DNA of 64,000 nucleotides from Piscicola geometra (Eukaryota; Annelida; Clitellata; Hirudinida; Piscicolidae): NCBI GenBank assembly GCA_943735955.1, contig OX030969.1, positions 3,310,725 to 3,374,724 of the forward strand, read 5' to 3'. Shown piece by piece: positions 30,600 to 42,385 of this stretch (position 1 is its first letter; each line of letters starts with the position of its first letter). The notes under the pieces were generated by a model. It saw only the letters and a program-made list of their open reading frames with translations, ran no database searches and was not told where the DNA came from. The position numbers and the translations under genes were made by a program.

Positions 30600-31265
30600 C
30601 ACATTATTTTCAGTGGTGCTTTCCTGGGGTTCGCGTAAACCCCCTGATGTGAATGCTATGGTTATTTTGAAAAAAACAATCAACTAATTCAATGATATCA
30701 CGGTTTTATTATTCATGCAAATGCTCGCCTGAATCGGGCCGATAAATTTAAAACGTCCATTCAATATATTCATAATTATCGACATTTATTATCTTATAAA
30801 ATTATTTTATTGATTTGATTTTATATAAATAAAATAAGAAGTGTTCAAATAGGAAATTTAAACATTTTCGAGCTGTCGTTTTAGGTTTGGCATTTCGTCT
30901 TTATGTTTAACGGTATCAACCCGTAGTCAAGGCCGATTGCATAAACTCATTTTATTAAATTTTTATTTTTATAAAAAAATTAAGTCTTTAAAAAAATAAA
31001 ATATTAATTTAAACCAAATAATTCCAAAATATACGAAATGAACGATTTTTTTTCGTAATATAAAATAATAATAATAATATTAGGATTAAATAAATGTATT
31101 AGTTATAGTAAATAACAAAATGAATTTTATTGCATTGTATTATATTGTTTCCACTGAAACTATATTGTTTTCAGTGATGCTTTCCTGAGGTTCGCGTAAA
31201 CCCCCTGATGTGAATGCTTAGGTTCTTTTGAAAAAATCAATTAATTTATTCAATGATATCAATTC
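30600..31265. repeat. Two direct copies of a roughly 95-bp unit, 560 bp apart
   Basis: 30607-30705 and 31169-31262 share GGTTCGCGTAAACCCCCTGA and TGTGAATGCT, then TTTTGAAAAAA.TCAA and TTCAATGATATCA. The DNA between is AT-rich and shows no gene. Confidence 0.75.
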
Positions 31266-31429
31266 AATGAATTATATATATATTAAAAAACCTTAAATCA
31301 TGCATATAATTTTTGTGTTTATTAAGACTCTGGTTATCAAACTAAAAACTTACATTTTTAGATAATAAAAAAAAGTATTTTTATTTTTGCATGTTATAAA
31401 TTATGATATTTTAAAATGAGTTTCCTAGG

Positions 31430-32270
31430 GTTTATCAGGAGACAGAGGAATGTGGAGCCTGTTGGAAGCATTGTGAAAAAACTGCACTGGTTTAGACACG
31501 CAAGCATGCGTGCTAATCAAAAATGTACTACTGTAGCATTGATTGGAGATCATAACTAAGTCGTTAAGAGCAGCAGATTTCAGCAATAACAGCTTTATTT
31601 ACGACTCAAGATTTTTTCAAGCTATATATTTTATTTTTCATACTTTTAAATCTTTAAATTTATAAATTAGTGTGAAAATAGTGTAAAACTGTTTTTTCAC
31701 AAAAACTTAGCGCATAACTGACTTGAAATTTACGGACCTCCATTCGTCTTTTTGGGATGCAGTCGATTCACCCCTCAACCAAGTCACCCCTCAAAATGAA
31801 TTTTAAAATAGATTTTGTATAGATTAGTTTAATAGATTTTTTAACATTCTAAAATATATAAAAAAACTTAATTCTTAATAAATTATTTTTAATCATTTGA
31901 AAATAGATAAAAGCACACTTTAGGATAAAAGAACATAAAATGTAAACAATTTCAAAGTACTAAATTAAATCATTAAATTATTATCTGAGTATGAGTACGA
32001 TTATTGCAAATAAATCTCTCAGTTGTAAACAAAAAGATGAAACCATGTTATAGAAAAAATAATGATTTGAATTAGCTTTTCAGTGGATGCTGAAGCCTGC
32101 TGGAAGATTTTCAAAGCATCTCAAGTATCTGATGGACACGAAGGCCTGAAACTATAACTCTCATTGATTCGATTATGACTAAAGCCTGTGTCTATGAGTT
32201 GCTACGCGCAGCAGCTGTAAGGCATTAGCAAATTGATTTACGACTCATAAAAAGCACTTTTCATTAAATT
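31430..32270 (+). pseudogene. Two decayed, duplicated exon-like blocks upstream of the cysteine-rich gene
   Basis: 31436-31640 and 32085-32270 are diverged copies of each other: both contain GAAGCCTGYTGGAAG-like sequence (ECGACWKHC in the first, AEACWKI in the second), then TGATTCGATT/TGATTGGAGAT, then AGCAGC and TTTACGACTCA. The C-x-x-CW pattern resembles CDKCWAYS of the gene at 32578-33216, so these may be relics of paralogues. Both frames soon hit stops. Confidence 0.35.
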
Positions 32271-32503
32271 CAAGTTATTAATATCTTATTTCTCATAAAT
32301 TCCACATAGCTTTTATAATTCCTTCATTTGGCATCTCAAAAATGCATGAATCATCCGATTCCTTTGGAGGAACAGGCAACAGCTTGTAAAATTATCTTCT
32401 TTCTTAGTAGAAGATCGATTCTGTAAAAATAAAGCTGGGCTTAATGCACATTTTAAAGAATAAAACGCTCAATATTGCATGATGAAATAATAATAAAATA
32501 CAG

Positions 32504-32511
32504 TATAAAAG
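32504..32511 (+). promoter_or_regulatory. TATA box of cysteine-rich secreted protein gene
   Basis: TATAAAAG 74 bp upstream of the start codon at 32578; spacing fits a core promoter with a 40-50 nt 5' UTR. Confidence 0.6.
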
Positions 32512-32577
32512 CATGATTGATTAGGATTAGAATCGTCAGTTTTGATCTCTTCTTCAGAAAGTCATCTCAACGTTACT

Positions 32578-33216
32578 ATGAAGTGCCTGCTTGCTTTGGT
32601 TCTCTTCGTCTGTGTGGTGCAGTTGGAGGGTGCTGCTAACCGTGAGTTCCATTATTATCCTTTATTTTTATCTTCTTGCCACTTTTTTTCTCTGATAAAT
32701 TTTCCGCCCCTTAATCTACGAACATAGAGATTGTGCTCTGATTCATCAAGTTTTTGCTCAGTCAATTTAAAACAACTTTTTTGCGTTTTTTTAATCTTCA
32801 TACTTATCTATAGTTATATAAAATAATTTCCATATGATTTTCTTTTTTTATTTAATTTAGACATGTGTTTTGTTGAATTGTAAAAAATATAAGTTTTTAA
32901 ACGAAAGATTCTCAAATAAATGAAGATTTTTAGTGTTCACAGTAGTCAAAATTATACAAAAATTAATTTAACTTTTTAATCCCTCACAGCGTCCATTATG
33001 CATCATTCTAAGCCTTTGGAGATGGGCGAGGAGCATAACGTGTATAATTGCTTGCAAGAATGTCAGACAAGGGGCTGTGACAAATGCTGGGCCTATTCAG
33101 TTTTGGATCAGAGACAATGCTGGATACATGAAAAGAGAGTGGCCACAGAAAAAGTTGAAAGTAATGATTGGAAGATGTATACACTAGTGGCATGTAATAG
33201 ATGGTCACTTGATTGA
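32578..33216 (+). CDS. Secreted six-cysteine protein, PAN/apple-like, 96 aa
   Basis: Two exons, 32578-32641 and 32990-33216 (donor GTGAGT, acceptor CCCTCACAG, phases agree). Residues 1-19 (MKCLLALVLFVCVVQLEGA) are a clear signal peptide. The mature part of about 75 residues has six cysteines in the pattern C-x3-C-x4-C-x2-CWAY-x8-CW followed by a last C near the end. CWAYS...QCWIH is typical of PAN/apple or WSC-like folds that bind protein or carbohydrate. A TATA box lies upstream and AATAAA at 33303. It stands alone between repeats; decayed related blocks lie just upstream. It could be a defence, mucus or venom-like peptide; the sequence does not decide. Confidence 0.75.
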
Positions 33217-33302
33217 GTGTCTAAATCATTCATCAATCATCAATCTTTTCGAACAATGCTGTTAAGCATCATGCTTGATCATATTGATCAGTTTTAATTA
33301 TC

Positions 33303-33308
33303 GAATAA
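33303..33308 (+). terminator. Polyadenylation signal of cysteine-rich gene
   Basis: AATAAA 87 bp after the stop codon at 33214-33216. Confidence 0.6.
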
Positions 33309-33756
33309 ACTAGCAAGAATACTTTGTTGTCTTTGTTGTCTCAATCTAACAATTCATAAAAACGTTTCAGCCAAAAATGCAAGTTCAATTCAGCTTCGAC
33401 TTAAGACGTTGTGTGTTTCCATAATCAAATGTTCGATCTTAAAAAAACTTGATTAACGTATACTTATGTATGTAATATACATTAAAAAAACAATTTTTAA
33501 CACAATAATTTTATTAATTATTTTAAATTTAGAAAATAGTTTTTTACATGATGAGAAGCGGGACACTAACCAGTGTTGTTTCTATTAACTGTGCCTGTAA
33601 CTGAACTCGATCAAATAACGAAAAAAAATTTTACAGTTATCAAATAACTGAAACTGTAGCTGAATAATCTCAAAAACTGTAACTGTAATACTAATATTTA
33701 AATTAACTTTAATAGAAACTGAATAAATATTTTTTAGACAGCTTTCGGAATGAGAT

Positions 33757-33942
33757 AATAATAATAATAATGACGAACATTATTATAGTGGCGTATAACC
33801 CGAATGGGCTTCCAGGCCACTTAGGCTGCATATTTTCATTAGCGCGTTTGGGTTACTAGGGCATTGGTTGCAATTGAACCTAGGACCATTCATTATTGGT
33901 CAAGCCGAGAGTCGTTGCTGACTCAGCTACCCGTTCACCCGA
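33757..33942 (-). mobile_element. tRNA-derived SINE
   Basis: On the minus strand it reads GGGTAGCTGAGTCAGCAACG (box A-like TAGCTGAGTC) followed about 40 nt later by TAGGTTCAATTGCAACC (box B, GGTTCAATT), then a body ending in a (TTA)n tail at 33757-33772. The head does not fold as an intact tRNA. A partial body copy lies at 34420-34480, and older copies are in the hnRNP L intron. Confidence 0.7.
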
Positions 33943-34777
33943 ATGGAAGTTAAATATCCCATCTTGAATGACATATATTGGGTTATATTTATTTTCTACA
34001 TTTAATTTTTGAATGCAAAGCTCATAAACGAAGATGAAAACATGATTTGATTTGGAAAAAAAAGTATGATGTTCAATCCAGCGGTTAATGCTAGCTAATG
34101 GAGCCAAGTTGTGTGCATTTCATGGATTGCCTAAATTTTTTAGACAAGACGAGTTGACTTGTTCATAGCTTTTTATGACTGTCCATGATTTTAACTAATC
34201 ACTTCTTGACCTCTTTTCTGCACCCACTCGATGATGATGATGATGAGGATGATTGCTTTTCCTAATCATAATCATAAGCACGTTGTTTTCTGTGTTCTTT
34301 AGAGTGCCAATGAATTGTTTTTGATCTTCTTGGTCAGACAAAACACTGTTGAACGTTTATATAAAAGCATCGTTGGCCTCTTTTGAACTCTTAACCATTC
34401 TTTGACCAGCAACATAATGTAATGGCGTATAACCCAAATATGCATTTAGCCAAGATTGGCTGAAAATTTTTATTCACGCCTACAGGCTCATACATGAGTA
34501 AATAATGGAGAAGAAGATGATAGTGTGGATGAAAAGGGAGGTTATAATGTGGGTGAAGGTGGATGGAATGAGTGGAGAAATATTTCAATAATATTTTCAC
34601 TAAAAAGAATTTTTTTAGTTACAGTAATTTTTCATAACAATTGTCATATATTTTTATGAATAATTATCAGAATTTACTTTTTTTAAAAAAAGATGTCACT
34701 ATCCTAATAGGGGTTTATAATGGTAGAGATCAACCATTGCAGGCATTGTGGTCAAAGACTGTGTATTAGTCTGTATA

Positions 34778-36000
34778 TTAGCCCATTAATATCACAAAAT
34801 ATATGTGAATTAATATCTTAATGTCTGAAATTTGATTAAATTAATATCTTAATGTCTGAAATTCGATTGAATTAATATCAGAAGTTTTTGAAGCCAAAAA
34901 AACCAATTTGCTCCAATGGGCGCGGATCATGACATATGGCAATAAAAACAAATTCCACATGAGTATGTAAAGGTGGATAAAAAGTTTGGACCATTTTGAA
35001 GTCGTTTTTAGTTTATAACAATACATGCCATCTAAATCGGGAAAATATGACTTTAAATTTGATGCCTTTGTGATGCCAATACGAGGTATTTTTTGAAAAT
35101 AAGTCACTTTTTTGTAATGATCACGGAAGTGAGCCAATTCGAAAATTCGGAAATGGCTGCTGTGATCAACCTGATAATAAATCTGGATGCTTGACTAACA
35201 GATGTTATGAATAGTTTTTTACTTTACTGGAATTGCTCAATGAAATGCAAAATCGATGTATTGGATTAGTGAGAACCTTATGGATAAATCTTCGAGTATT
35301 ACCCAAAGAAGTTACAGAGAGAAAAGAAAAACCAGTTAGTTTTGTTATCATGTGTATGGCATATATTAGTAGAAAACAAACATTTTGTTAACCAAAATGT
35401 ATTTTTCAACATATGATAGACGTTTCAGCATTCAATATTTTCATCTTTTGGAGTGATTTTAAGCGTAAAAAAGTGGAAAAGAAAAAACTTTCTTACAATT
35501 TTAAAAGCAGAGCTATGTGAAAAAATATGATGATGAAAGCAATATGAAAACTATTCTTAATCACCCAGTACTTTCTAACTCATCTGCCAAGACAGGTAGT
35601 CGTTTGTACTGCAGAAAATGCATTCAAAACAAAACTTTCTAACGTTGTCGAAAATGTCCATTATGTATTAATTTTACTAATTATTAATGAATAAACGGCT
35701 TATTTTGTGATTGTGAAAAAATTTCTCCAAAAAATTCAATATTTTTTAGCTATTCAGTTCGTGTTATTCATTTCACGGGTCATTTCAACCCATACGGTCG
35801 CGAACGTTACTTAAAGCTCTAAAATGCTGTAAAACGAAAACTCTGAATGATGTTTCACCTCAGAAAAGTGTGTTAGATTCTCAATAAAAAATCAGACAAA
35901 GTCATGAAATTACAACTAAATAACTTAAAAATTAAAAACACAGTGAGCGATTAAATAATGGTATGGGTCGAATCGACCCGTGTTGGTGTTTAATGGTTAA
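34778..36000 (+). mobile_element. piggyBac-like element, copy A
   Basis: The right end is GTGTTGGTGTTTAATGG followed by TTAA (35997-36000), the left end probably TTAG-CCCATTAATATCAC. TTAA duplications and CCC/GGG-type ends are piggyBac hallmarks. At 35240-35330 the plus strand reads LLNEMQNRCIGLVRTLW then RVLPKEVTE, resembling the transposase segment G-T-V-R-x-N-R-x-LPKE. The frame is broken many times. The same element occurs in reverse orientation at 59566-64000. Confidence 0.65.
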
Positions 36001-36360
36001 CAGGTTTTTGGAACTCACCTTCTCAATTGTCTTCTTGTTTGGTGGCAACAACACGAGGAGACATGTCCAGCTCTTGCAAAGCTGAAAAAAAAGTACATGA
36101 CATCTCTTGCAAGTACAGCTTTGTGCTAACTTCTATTAAGCTTGTCAAGACACATAGTTAGCAAGAAAAAAGCCTCTTCGGATCCAACTAAAGTAGAAAA
36201 AACTTGTTTTCTTGAATAACTGGCTCAAAAAAATATGTGTGAAATTTGGATTTTCATAATTTATGGATTCATTTTTTAAAATGTGGATTACTTTAATTGA
36301 TAAATTCTGATAAAACTTCAATAGTTTATATTAATTTTACATTTTAAATAGCCTTGTAGC
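36001..36360. repeat. Host flank shared with 59205-59565 (inverted duplication)
   Basis: The reverse complement of this block matches 59205-59565 with scattered differences. Because the flank outside the piggyBac-like element is duplicated too, and the element occupies the same TTAA in both, the duplication happened after insertion. Confidence 0.8.
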
Positions 36361-37872
36361 TTGTATTTGTATTTTTTTAAATCGACACCTGTAGTCGAAC
36401 TAATCGAATATTATTTTGTTATAGGATAAAGCAGTTTGATTTGGAAGTAAAAGGAGAAAGACACGAGCAGCTTTTCTGGGCTGTTTCATTTCCAGTACTC
36501 AGAATGTTTTAACTTCAACTCAAATTGCTCAACAAAATTAATTAATTTAAAACCATCCAAAAAATGTCATCAAGATAACAACTTATAAGTAAGATGAGTT
36601 TATATGTTGTGAAAATAATTCATGTTTAAAAATGTCCCAATTGTTCGTATTTACCCCATTCACTTCATTAAATTATTCCATTTATTAATTATTAAATTAT
36701 TTATTATATTAATGTGATGACTTAACGTCCAGTTATAAAAAAAAATTATTAATTCTGAATCATTTAAAAATAAAACCCTTCAATTATTCTTGGTTGATCA
36801 GTCCATTGGGACATCTGTGAATTATTTAAATACTAAATGATTTGCTTCATTTTTGAAATAAAAATCCAAAAAATCTTAATATTTGAAAAGATCTTTCTAT
36901 TTTTGTGAAAACAAGCTTGAAAAGATTTTCAAACGAAAATAAATTTGTAGAATAAACGGTTTTGGGTATAATACATTAAAATTTTAGAATCTTAAGTCTA
37001 AATAAAAATTAAATTTAATTAATTAAAATGTTTTTAGTGCGAATGTTGGTTGTTTTGAATCTGTCGAGAATGGCCGCAGCAGACCAAGATGGCCGCAGGG
37101 AATCAAGTGAGCTGCGACATAAAGGAGAAATCCTTCCATAGCAGCAGCAGTTCCAGTGCTGGCAAGGACTTCTCCTTCACCCTCTATCGCAGCCTCGGCA
37201 CCAGTGACAAGACAGAAAATTGAGAAAAATGATGATTGTGTTTTTTTGTTTTGAGAATGATGTGGTGATGATTGTGCTGTGGTATGAGTGTTGGTACTGT
37301 GGTGATGATTGAATTTTTTATTTGTGGTGATAGTGATTTTTTGGCGGTGATTGTCATGGTGGTGTGGGTGAAGTTGGATTAGTGAGGTTGATTGTTTGTT
37401 TTTATATATATTTAAATTTATATATATAAATATATTGGTAGTGGTCTAAAAACCGTTTTATTTAACAAATTTATTTGAAGAGCGCCTTTGTTCACTTAGT
37501 AAAGGGCGCTATACAAATCATTAGTGATTGATTGATTGATTGAAAGATTTTACTGAAATCTAAAAAAGATGGTGGCATCGAGTATAAAATTCAGCAATAG
37601 AGCACCTGGTTGCAAAAAATAAAAGTGAAAAACTTATCATGAAGGAAATTTTCTGAAGAAGAAGAAGCAAACGATATTAAGCAATTTGCTTTCAAAACTT
37701 TCAGTGAGTGTTGAAAAAGTTGAACAATAAAATGATTTGGCTGCTAGGTTTAGTATAGGAGTGTGCACTTACCCTCTTTGCACTCCATCGTTCCTAAATT
37801 ATTGTTCACCCAGCATCGAAAGCCTGGTTCGCACTTTACCGCATGTGTTTTCACTCTATTAGTAGTACCTTC
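36023..37872 (-). CDS. 3' exons of a small cysteine-containing protein (5' end not found)
   Basis: Exon 37872-37773 (acceptor AATTCACAG, donor GTAAGTG) is open only in the frame containing VKCEPGFRCWVNN and TMECKE. Exon 36081-36023 (acceptor TTTTTTCAG) joins in phase and ends at TGA after VVATKQEDN. The three cysteines look like part of a small disulfide-rich domain. No signal-peptide exon was identified upstream. The terminal exon is also present in the inverted copy at 59485-59543, but the cysteine exon is not, so the second copy is a fragment. Confidence 0.45.
37089..37223 (+). CDS. Unrecognised 44-aa ORF
   Basis: Starts MAAGNQVSCDIKEKSFH, then a Ser run and GKDFSFTLYRSLG. The local base composition is clearly higher in GC than the surrounding AT-rich DNA, suggesting a coding remnant or an exon of a longer gene. 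It lies on the opposite strand inside the intron of the gene above. I do not recognise it. Confidence 0.3.
   Translation: MAAGNQVSCDIKEKSFHSSSSSSAGKDFSFTLYRSLGTSDKTEN
37480..37542 (+). mobile_element. SINE-like short repeat, copy 1
   Basis: GAGCGCCTTTGTTCACTTAG then TAAAGGGCGCTATACAAAT, ending in (TGAT)n. The GGCGCTATACAAAT end is a common short dispersed repeat type in marine invertebrates. Confidence 0.55.
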
Positions 37873-37956
37873 CTGTGAATTAGAATTAAACAAAATCAAA
37901 AATTAAAATAATTTTAAGGCTTTTCAATAAGTTTACTTAATAATTATCGAGTCAAG

Positions 37957-38130
37957 CAATCAATCAATCACTAATTATTTGTACAGCGCCCTTTACGAAG
38001 CTAACAAAAGCGCTCAGCCATCACGTTCTGAACAAGTACGTCTTCAGGCCTCGACGGAAAGCTATGCGTGACTTAGTTGAAGTTAGAAAAAAGGGTAAAA
38101 AATTTCATAAAGAAAAGACCACAGTGAGAA
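37957..38130 (-). mobile_element. SINE-like short repeat, copy 2 (inverted)
   Basis: Reverse complement of copy 1: (CAAT)n, then ATTTGTACAGCGCCCTTTAC and AGCGCTC. The two face each other about 415 bp apart. A third partial copy (GTATTTATAGTGCGCC) is at 38351-38366. Confidence 0.6.
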
Positions 38131-39011
38131 AAAGAACCTTTAGCAAAAGAGTGTTTAACTGGAAAACGAAAAGAACGCTTAAAGGTCGAAGATCTTAGAC
38201 CAGATTAAGGGGGTTGATTAATTAGATTTTTGAGATAAATTGGAGCAGTACAGTTATTTAAAGAAGCTAAAGTAGTATCAGGGAGGCCATAGTAAAGAGA
38301 GTTGCAATAATCAGTCCTAAAGAGAGCTAGAATAATAAAAATAATATTGCGTATTTATAGTGCGCCATGGCACTCAGAGAAGATACAAGAAGCTGCAAAG
38401 TAGGATCGTCAAGAAAAAGAAGAAGCTGTTTAATACTTTAAAAGCCTATATTTTAAAGGTTTCACATAAGACTTAAGCAATTATTCTTATATTGTCAAGG
38501 TTTCTCACGTAGTGATAACAAGCGCAATCAGAATGGGGTGTGAAACAGTTAAAATCTGCATCCAAACCTTTATTGCACTTAAGTTCTGAAACAATCATTT
38601 AATAATATCTTCAAAATTTATGTTCAACAGATCTTTCGAAGTATTTAATGCAAAAATGTTTGGAATTTTCAATTATAAATTTTTCACATACTTGGTAGAC
38701 ACACTATTTTTTATTAGACCGAAATCCTTCCCAATAGCACTCCGTTTCTTTCGGACAATTTCTTTTCTCTCCTGCATTCTGTTGAATTTTGCCAAATTTT
38801 AAATGTTTTTAGGGAAACGAAAGATCAACGTAACCTCTATCCTAACGGTCAAGATCGTAAAATGGAAAGTAAGAATTTAAATCAATTATTTTTGTTAAAG
38901 GCGCCCATCTCTATTTAAAAAACTTCAGATAATAGTATTTATAGGAATCGAACCCACGAGCTATGGATATAACTATACGGCCATCCGCTCGTTTCCAAAT
39001 AAATATTGTCT
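38131..39011. other. AT-rich stretch without a recognised gene
   Basis: Apart from the partial short repeat near 38351 I see only AT-rich sequence and short chance frames. Confidence 0.6.
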
Positions 39012-39843
39012 TTAACCCATTAACGCCCAAGGATCCCTATTGGGACCAGGTATACAACTGCACCAGGCGTGGATAGCATACAAACATAAAAGAATTTCAT
39101 GCTTGATTTTTAACGAGAAGGGTATTTTCGCTCATGACACTGTTGTCATCCCATATCATCAATTAGAAAACGTTAAAGTTTAATATTTTGTTACAATTGT
39201 TTCAAGTGCCATCTAGCAAATAGAAACTTTCAATTTCATAACTTTAATTATTTTAAAAAGACTTCATTATTGTTCCTTTTCAGAATTTAAAAAAATTTAT
39301 AACTCTTCTAAAAGTATAATTAATTGTAAATTCTTATTGGTTGATCCCAATTGACAATAGGTGCGTTGTGGTAGCTACAAACTATGTTGATGTTAGTGCT
39401 AGGACCATGGGCGGCGATCCTGGGGGGTCCTGGGGTCCGGACCCTTCCACTTTTTTGGTAGTGAAGGGGTCCGCTTGAATGGTTTGGCCCCCATTTTACT
39501 GCGTAAAATGCAGTGTGTCTTTGAACTTGAAATGTGGGATAATGTAATACATACCGTACCGGTGAAAAGAATTGAACAGCATATGTAATGCTTGATTGAC
39601 ATTTGAAAAAACAACTTGGTTGAACTTTTTTGAATTCTGAATTTTTCTTGTTTTGACAAAATTCTTTATGTGTTTTTTACTATAGTTTTTGATGATTACT
39701 GACTACAATAAATATTAGTCATACTGCAAGAATGATAGATATTAATATTTCACTTCTTAGGATTATAGCAGTGCTTGTGCCCAATGCTACCAGTTGTGAT
39801 CATCATGGCATGACCACTAATGATTTTGGCGTTAATGGGTTAG
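39012..39843. mobile_element. piggyBac-like non-autonomous element with terminal inverted repeats
   Basis: The left end TTAACCCATTAACGCC (39012) and right end GGCGTTAATGGGTTAG (to 39843) are exact inverted repeats over CCCATTAACGCC, flanked by TTAA and TTAG. The 830-bp interior shows no transposase. A related copy ends in TTAA at 51184, and 43935-44110 shares the internal GGGCGGCGATCCT block. Confidence 0.75.
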
Positions 39844-39997
39844 AGGCTTCGAAGGTTTAATTGATAATTTTAACGTTGAGCAGTTGAATCTTTTGACATT
39901 CTTTTTAACACTTAGAATTTTAAGGTTAAGTCTTCAGAAGACTTTTGAATTATTTCGGTAAATGTTTTTAACCTTGTCATAACATAGGCAAACACTT

Positions 39998-41496
39998 AAT
40001 AACAGAGTGAGATTTGTGTTGGGGGACTTGGAGACAGAATGGGTTACGTGCACAAGTGGAGTTAGACAGGGTTGTCCTTTATCTCCAATCTTCTTCAATT
40101 TATACAGTAGGGATGTGGCAGCGGTCCTGGATAACCATCGAGCTAGGGTAGTGATGAAAGTACACAATCAAATGGGTAGGGAGGATAGTAGGAAAGAGTG
40201 GAGGTTTGGAGGAATGCTTTATGCTGACGACATCCTAGTGACGGCGGGAAATGAAGATAATATGAAAATAGTGTTAGAGGATGTACTGAAGGTGTTAGAG
40301 GAATATGGAATGAAACTTAATGAAGAGAAATCTAAAGTTGTGGAACTGGTTGGTAATACAGGAATGGAAGGATGTCAAGAATGGGTAATTAGAGGTAGGA
40401 CCATAAGAAAATGTGATGAGGAAAGGTATTTAGGATTAAAGCTTAAAGGGGGAAAAAAAGGGGGGATTTATCAATTTGGTGAAATGATGAAAAACGTTGG
40501 AAGTCTAACCGGCATGGTAAAATATGGAGCAAAAAGATCAGGGAGTCGTTTTATCGTGGGCAGGGAGGCATGGAAAAATTTGATTTTAGGAAAGTTAATG
40601 TATGGTGTTGCAGCAGTTGGTTGGTCAGCTAAGGAGAGAAAGAAGTTAGAGGTTTTGCAGACTAAATTTGGGAGATGGATATGGGGGGTAGAGACTAGTG
40701 TAAGAAATGTCGTAGTACATGGTGAAACAGCCTGGAGTACATTCTGGGAAAGAGAGGCTAAGGTCATGACAGACTTTGTGATTAGGACATTAGAGGGGAA
40801 AGATATAGTAGGAAGAGTAGGTAGAGCATGTGTAGAAGAGATAGGTAAGAAATCTAAATGGTGGAAAGGTGTAGCCAACTTAGGAAAAAAATTGGGTGTG
40901 GAGGTTATGAGCAGAATGGTACGTGGAGGGAAAGGCGCACGAGCAGGAGTGTTTATGATGGGCGTTTCAGAAAGGGAGGTCGAAGGGATGGGGGAAGGGA
41001 ACTAGTGAAGAGGATCCAACAAAAGGGAAGGGAGGAATGAGGGAATAAGATACAGGAAAGTGAAAGACTGAAAAGATACCGTGAGGAGAAGTCAGAAAGC
41101 AGGAAGTTGGAAAAATATGTAGATGGTTCAGATGGAGCGAAAGTTAGGATGATGTGTAGGGGGGATAGCTTGACGGTAAGGAATAATGAAATTGTGCGCT
41201 GGAAGTATGAGAAGGAGGATAGGAAGTGTGTTTGTGGGGAGGAAGAGAATGAGAGGCACGTTTTGCTGGAGTGTGGGTTGTATGAAGAGTGGAGAGAAGA
41301 ATGGCTGACGGTTTGGAGAAGGGAGCGTGGAAAACAGGACCCGATGGTTACCAGGAAGAGGATCGGAGGATGGAAGAAGTGGTGCTGAGAAGTGTGGGAG
41401 CAATCTGGAGACAGAGGAAGAGAAGAGAAAGGGGGAGATGAAGAAGAAAAGGATATGAAGTGTCGAGACAAAGGCACTATAAAGACTAAAGACTAA
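39998..41496 (+). mobile_element. 5'-truncated copy of the 59.8-63.2 kb LINE
   Basis: Nearly identical to the 3' half of the LINE at 59783-63177. It starts within the reverse transcriptase (frame open 40007-41005: GVRQGCPLSPIFFNLYSRDV, YADDILV) and ends in a GACTAAA-type tail. The frame breaks at about 41000, and a Trp codon became TGA at 41038. The C-terminal zinc-like motif CVCGEEENERHVLLEC is present at 41228-41275. High similarity to the other copy indicates recent transposition. Confidence 0.9.
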
Positions 41497-41813
41497 GACC
41501 TTTGAAAATTAAATTTTTATTTAAATATATATATAAAATTTAAGAGTAAAAGAACACTTGTATCTTTATTATGTATAAACAATAATTATTTATTTAACTT
41601 AAAATCAAACTCACAAAACAATCTTTAATATTAATAAAAAAGCCATTGTATCATATTTGATTAACTTAATGTATAGGATCAAACTTACAAAACAGTCTTA
41701 AAATACTAATAAAAAAGTAATTGTTTATAATTAAATAACTTAATATGCATGATCAAATTCATAAGCAGTCTTTTAAAATAGTAATAAAAGTAATTTTTAA
41801 ATATTCAATTAAC

Positions 41814-42059
41814 TTAATATTTAAGATCAAACTCACTTATGTCTTTCAAAATAGTAATAAAAAGATCATTATTCTTATTTTTCTGTCTCCACATAAACTC
41901 TGCTAGATAGCTGTCCAGCAGACTTCTAGCAGTTCCTGCTTCTTTCTTATTTCTTCTTTTCAGCTTGTTCCACAAACTCTCGATAGTCTGTGTGTGGGCT
42001 CCAGTAGTAGGGTCAACAAAGTTAGTGGAATGATTCACAGTCATGTGCCTATAACCCAT
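41814..42059 (-). pseudogene. C-terminal fragment of a Merlin/IS1595-type transposase
   Basis: The 81-residue frame reads MTVNHSTNFVDPTTGAHTQT then IESLWNKLKRR and YLAEFMWRQKN, the conserved end of the DDE domain in Merlin and IS1595-type transposases (VNHS..FVDP.TGAHT..IE..W). The N-terminal two thirds is missing; upstream is a 15-bp tandem repeat. Confidence 0.8.
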
Positions 42060-42070
42060 TCCATCAATCT

Positions 42071-42237
42071 ATTCTTTTTATCCGGAGGACTTTTTATCCG
42101 GAGGACTTTTTATCCGAGGACTTTTTATCCGAGGACTTTTTATCCGAGGACTTTTTATCCGAGGACTTTTTATCCGAGGACTTTTTATCCGAGGACTTTT
42201 TATCCGAGGACTTTTTATCCGGAGGACCTTTTATCCG
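42071..42237. repeat. 15-bp tandem repeat (CTTTTTATCCGAGGA)
   Basis: About ten copies, the outer ones being 17-bp variants (CTTTTTATCCGGAGGA), between the Merlin fragment and the BTB gene. Confidence 0.93.
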
Positions 42238-42385
42238 TTTACCACTATGGCCAACCTCCTCCTATTTATGTAGTTTATTTAAATGGTGTTTCAACTTTTG
42301 AAACCTCTTTCTTTCATTGTCGGCTTCTAAGCACCTATAGCAGTTATTGTTGAATCCGAACTGAAGGGATTTTGAGAGTGGGTTG

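Noticed and set aside
32578..33216. Naming the six-cysteine protein a toxin
   Set aside because: A signal peptide and cysteine pattern alone do not show toxicity; PAN/apple-like folds have many roles.
33870..33929. Functional tRNA gene
   Set aside because: Box A and box B are present but the arms do not pair and no anticodon stem fits; better called a SINE head.
40471..40878. 135-residue antisense ORF in the LINE copy (also at 60430-60837)
   Set aside because: Exact antisense shadow of the reverse transcriptase, present in both copies for that reason.
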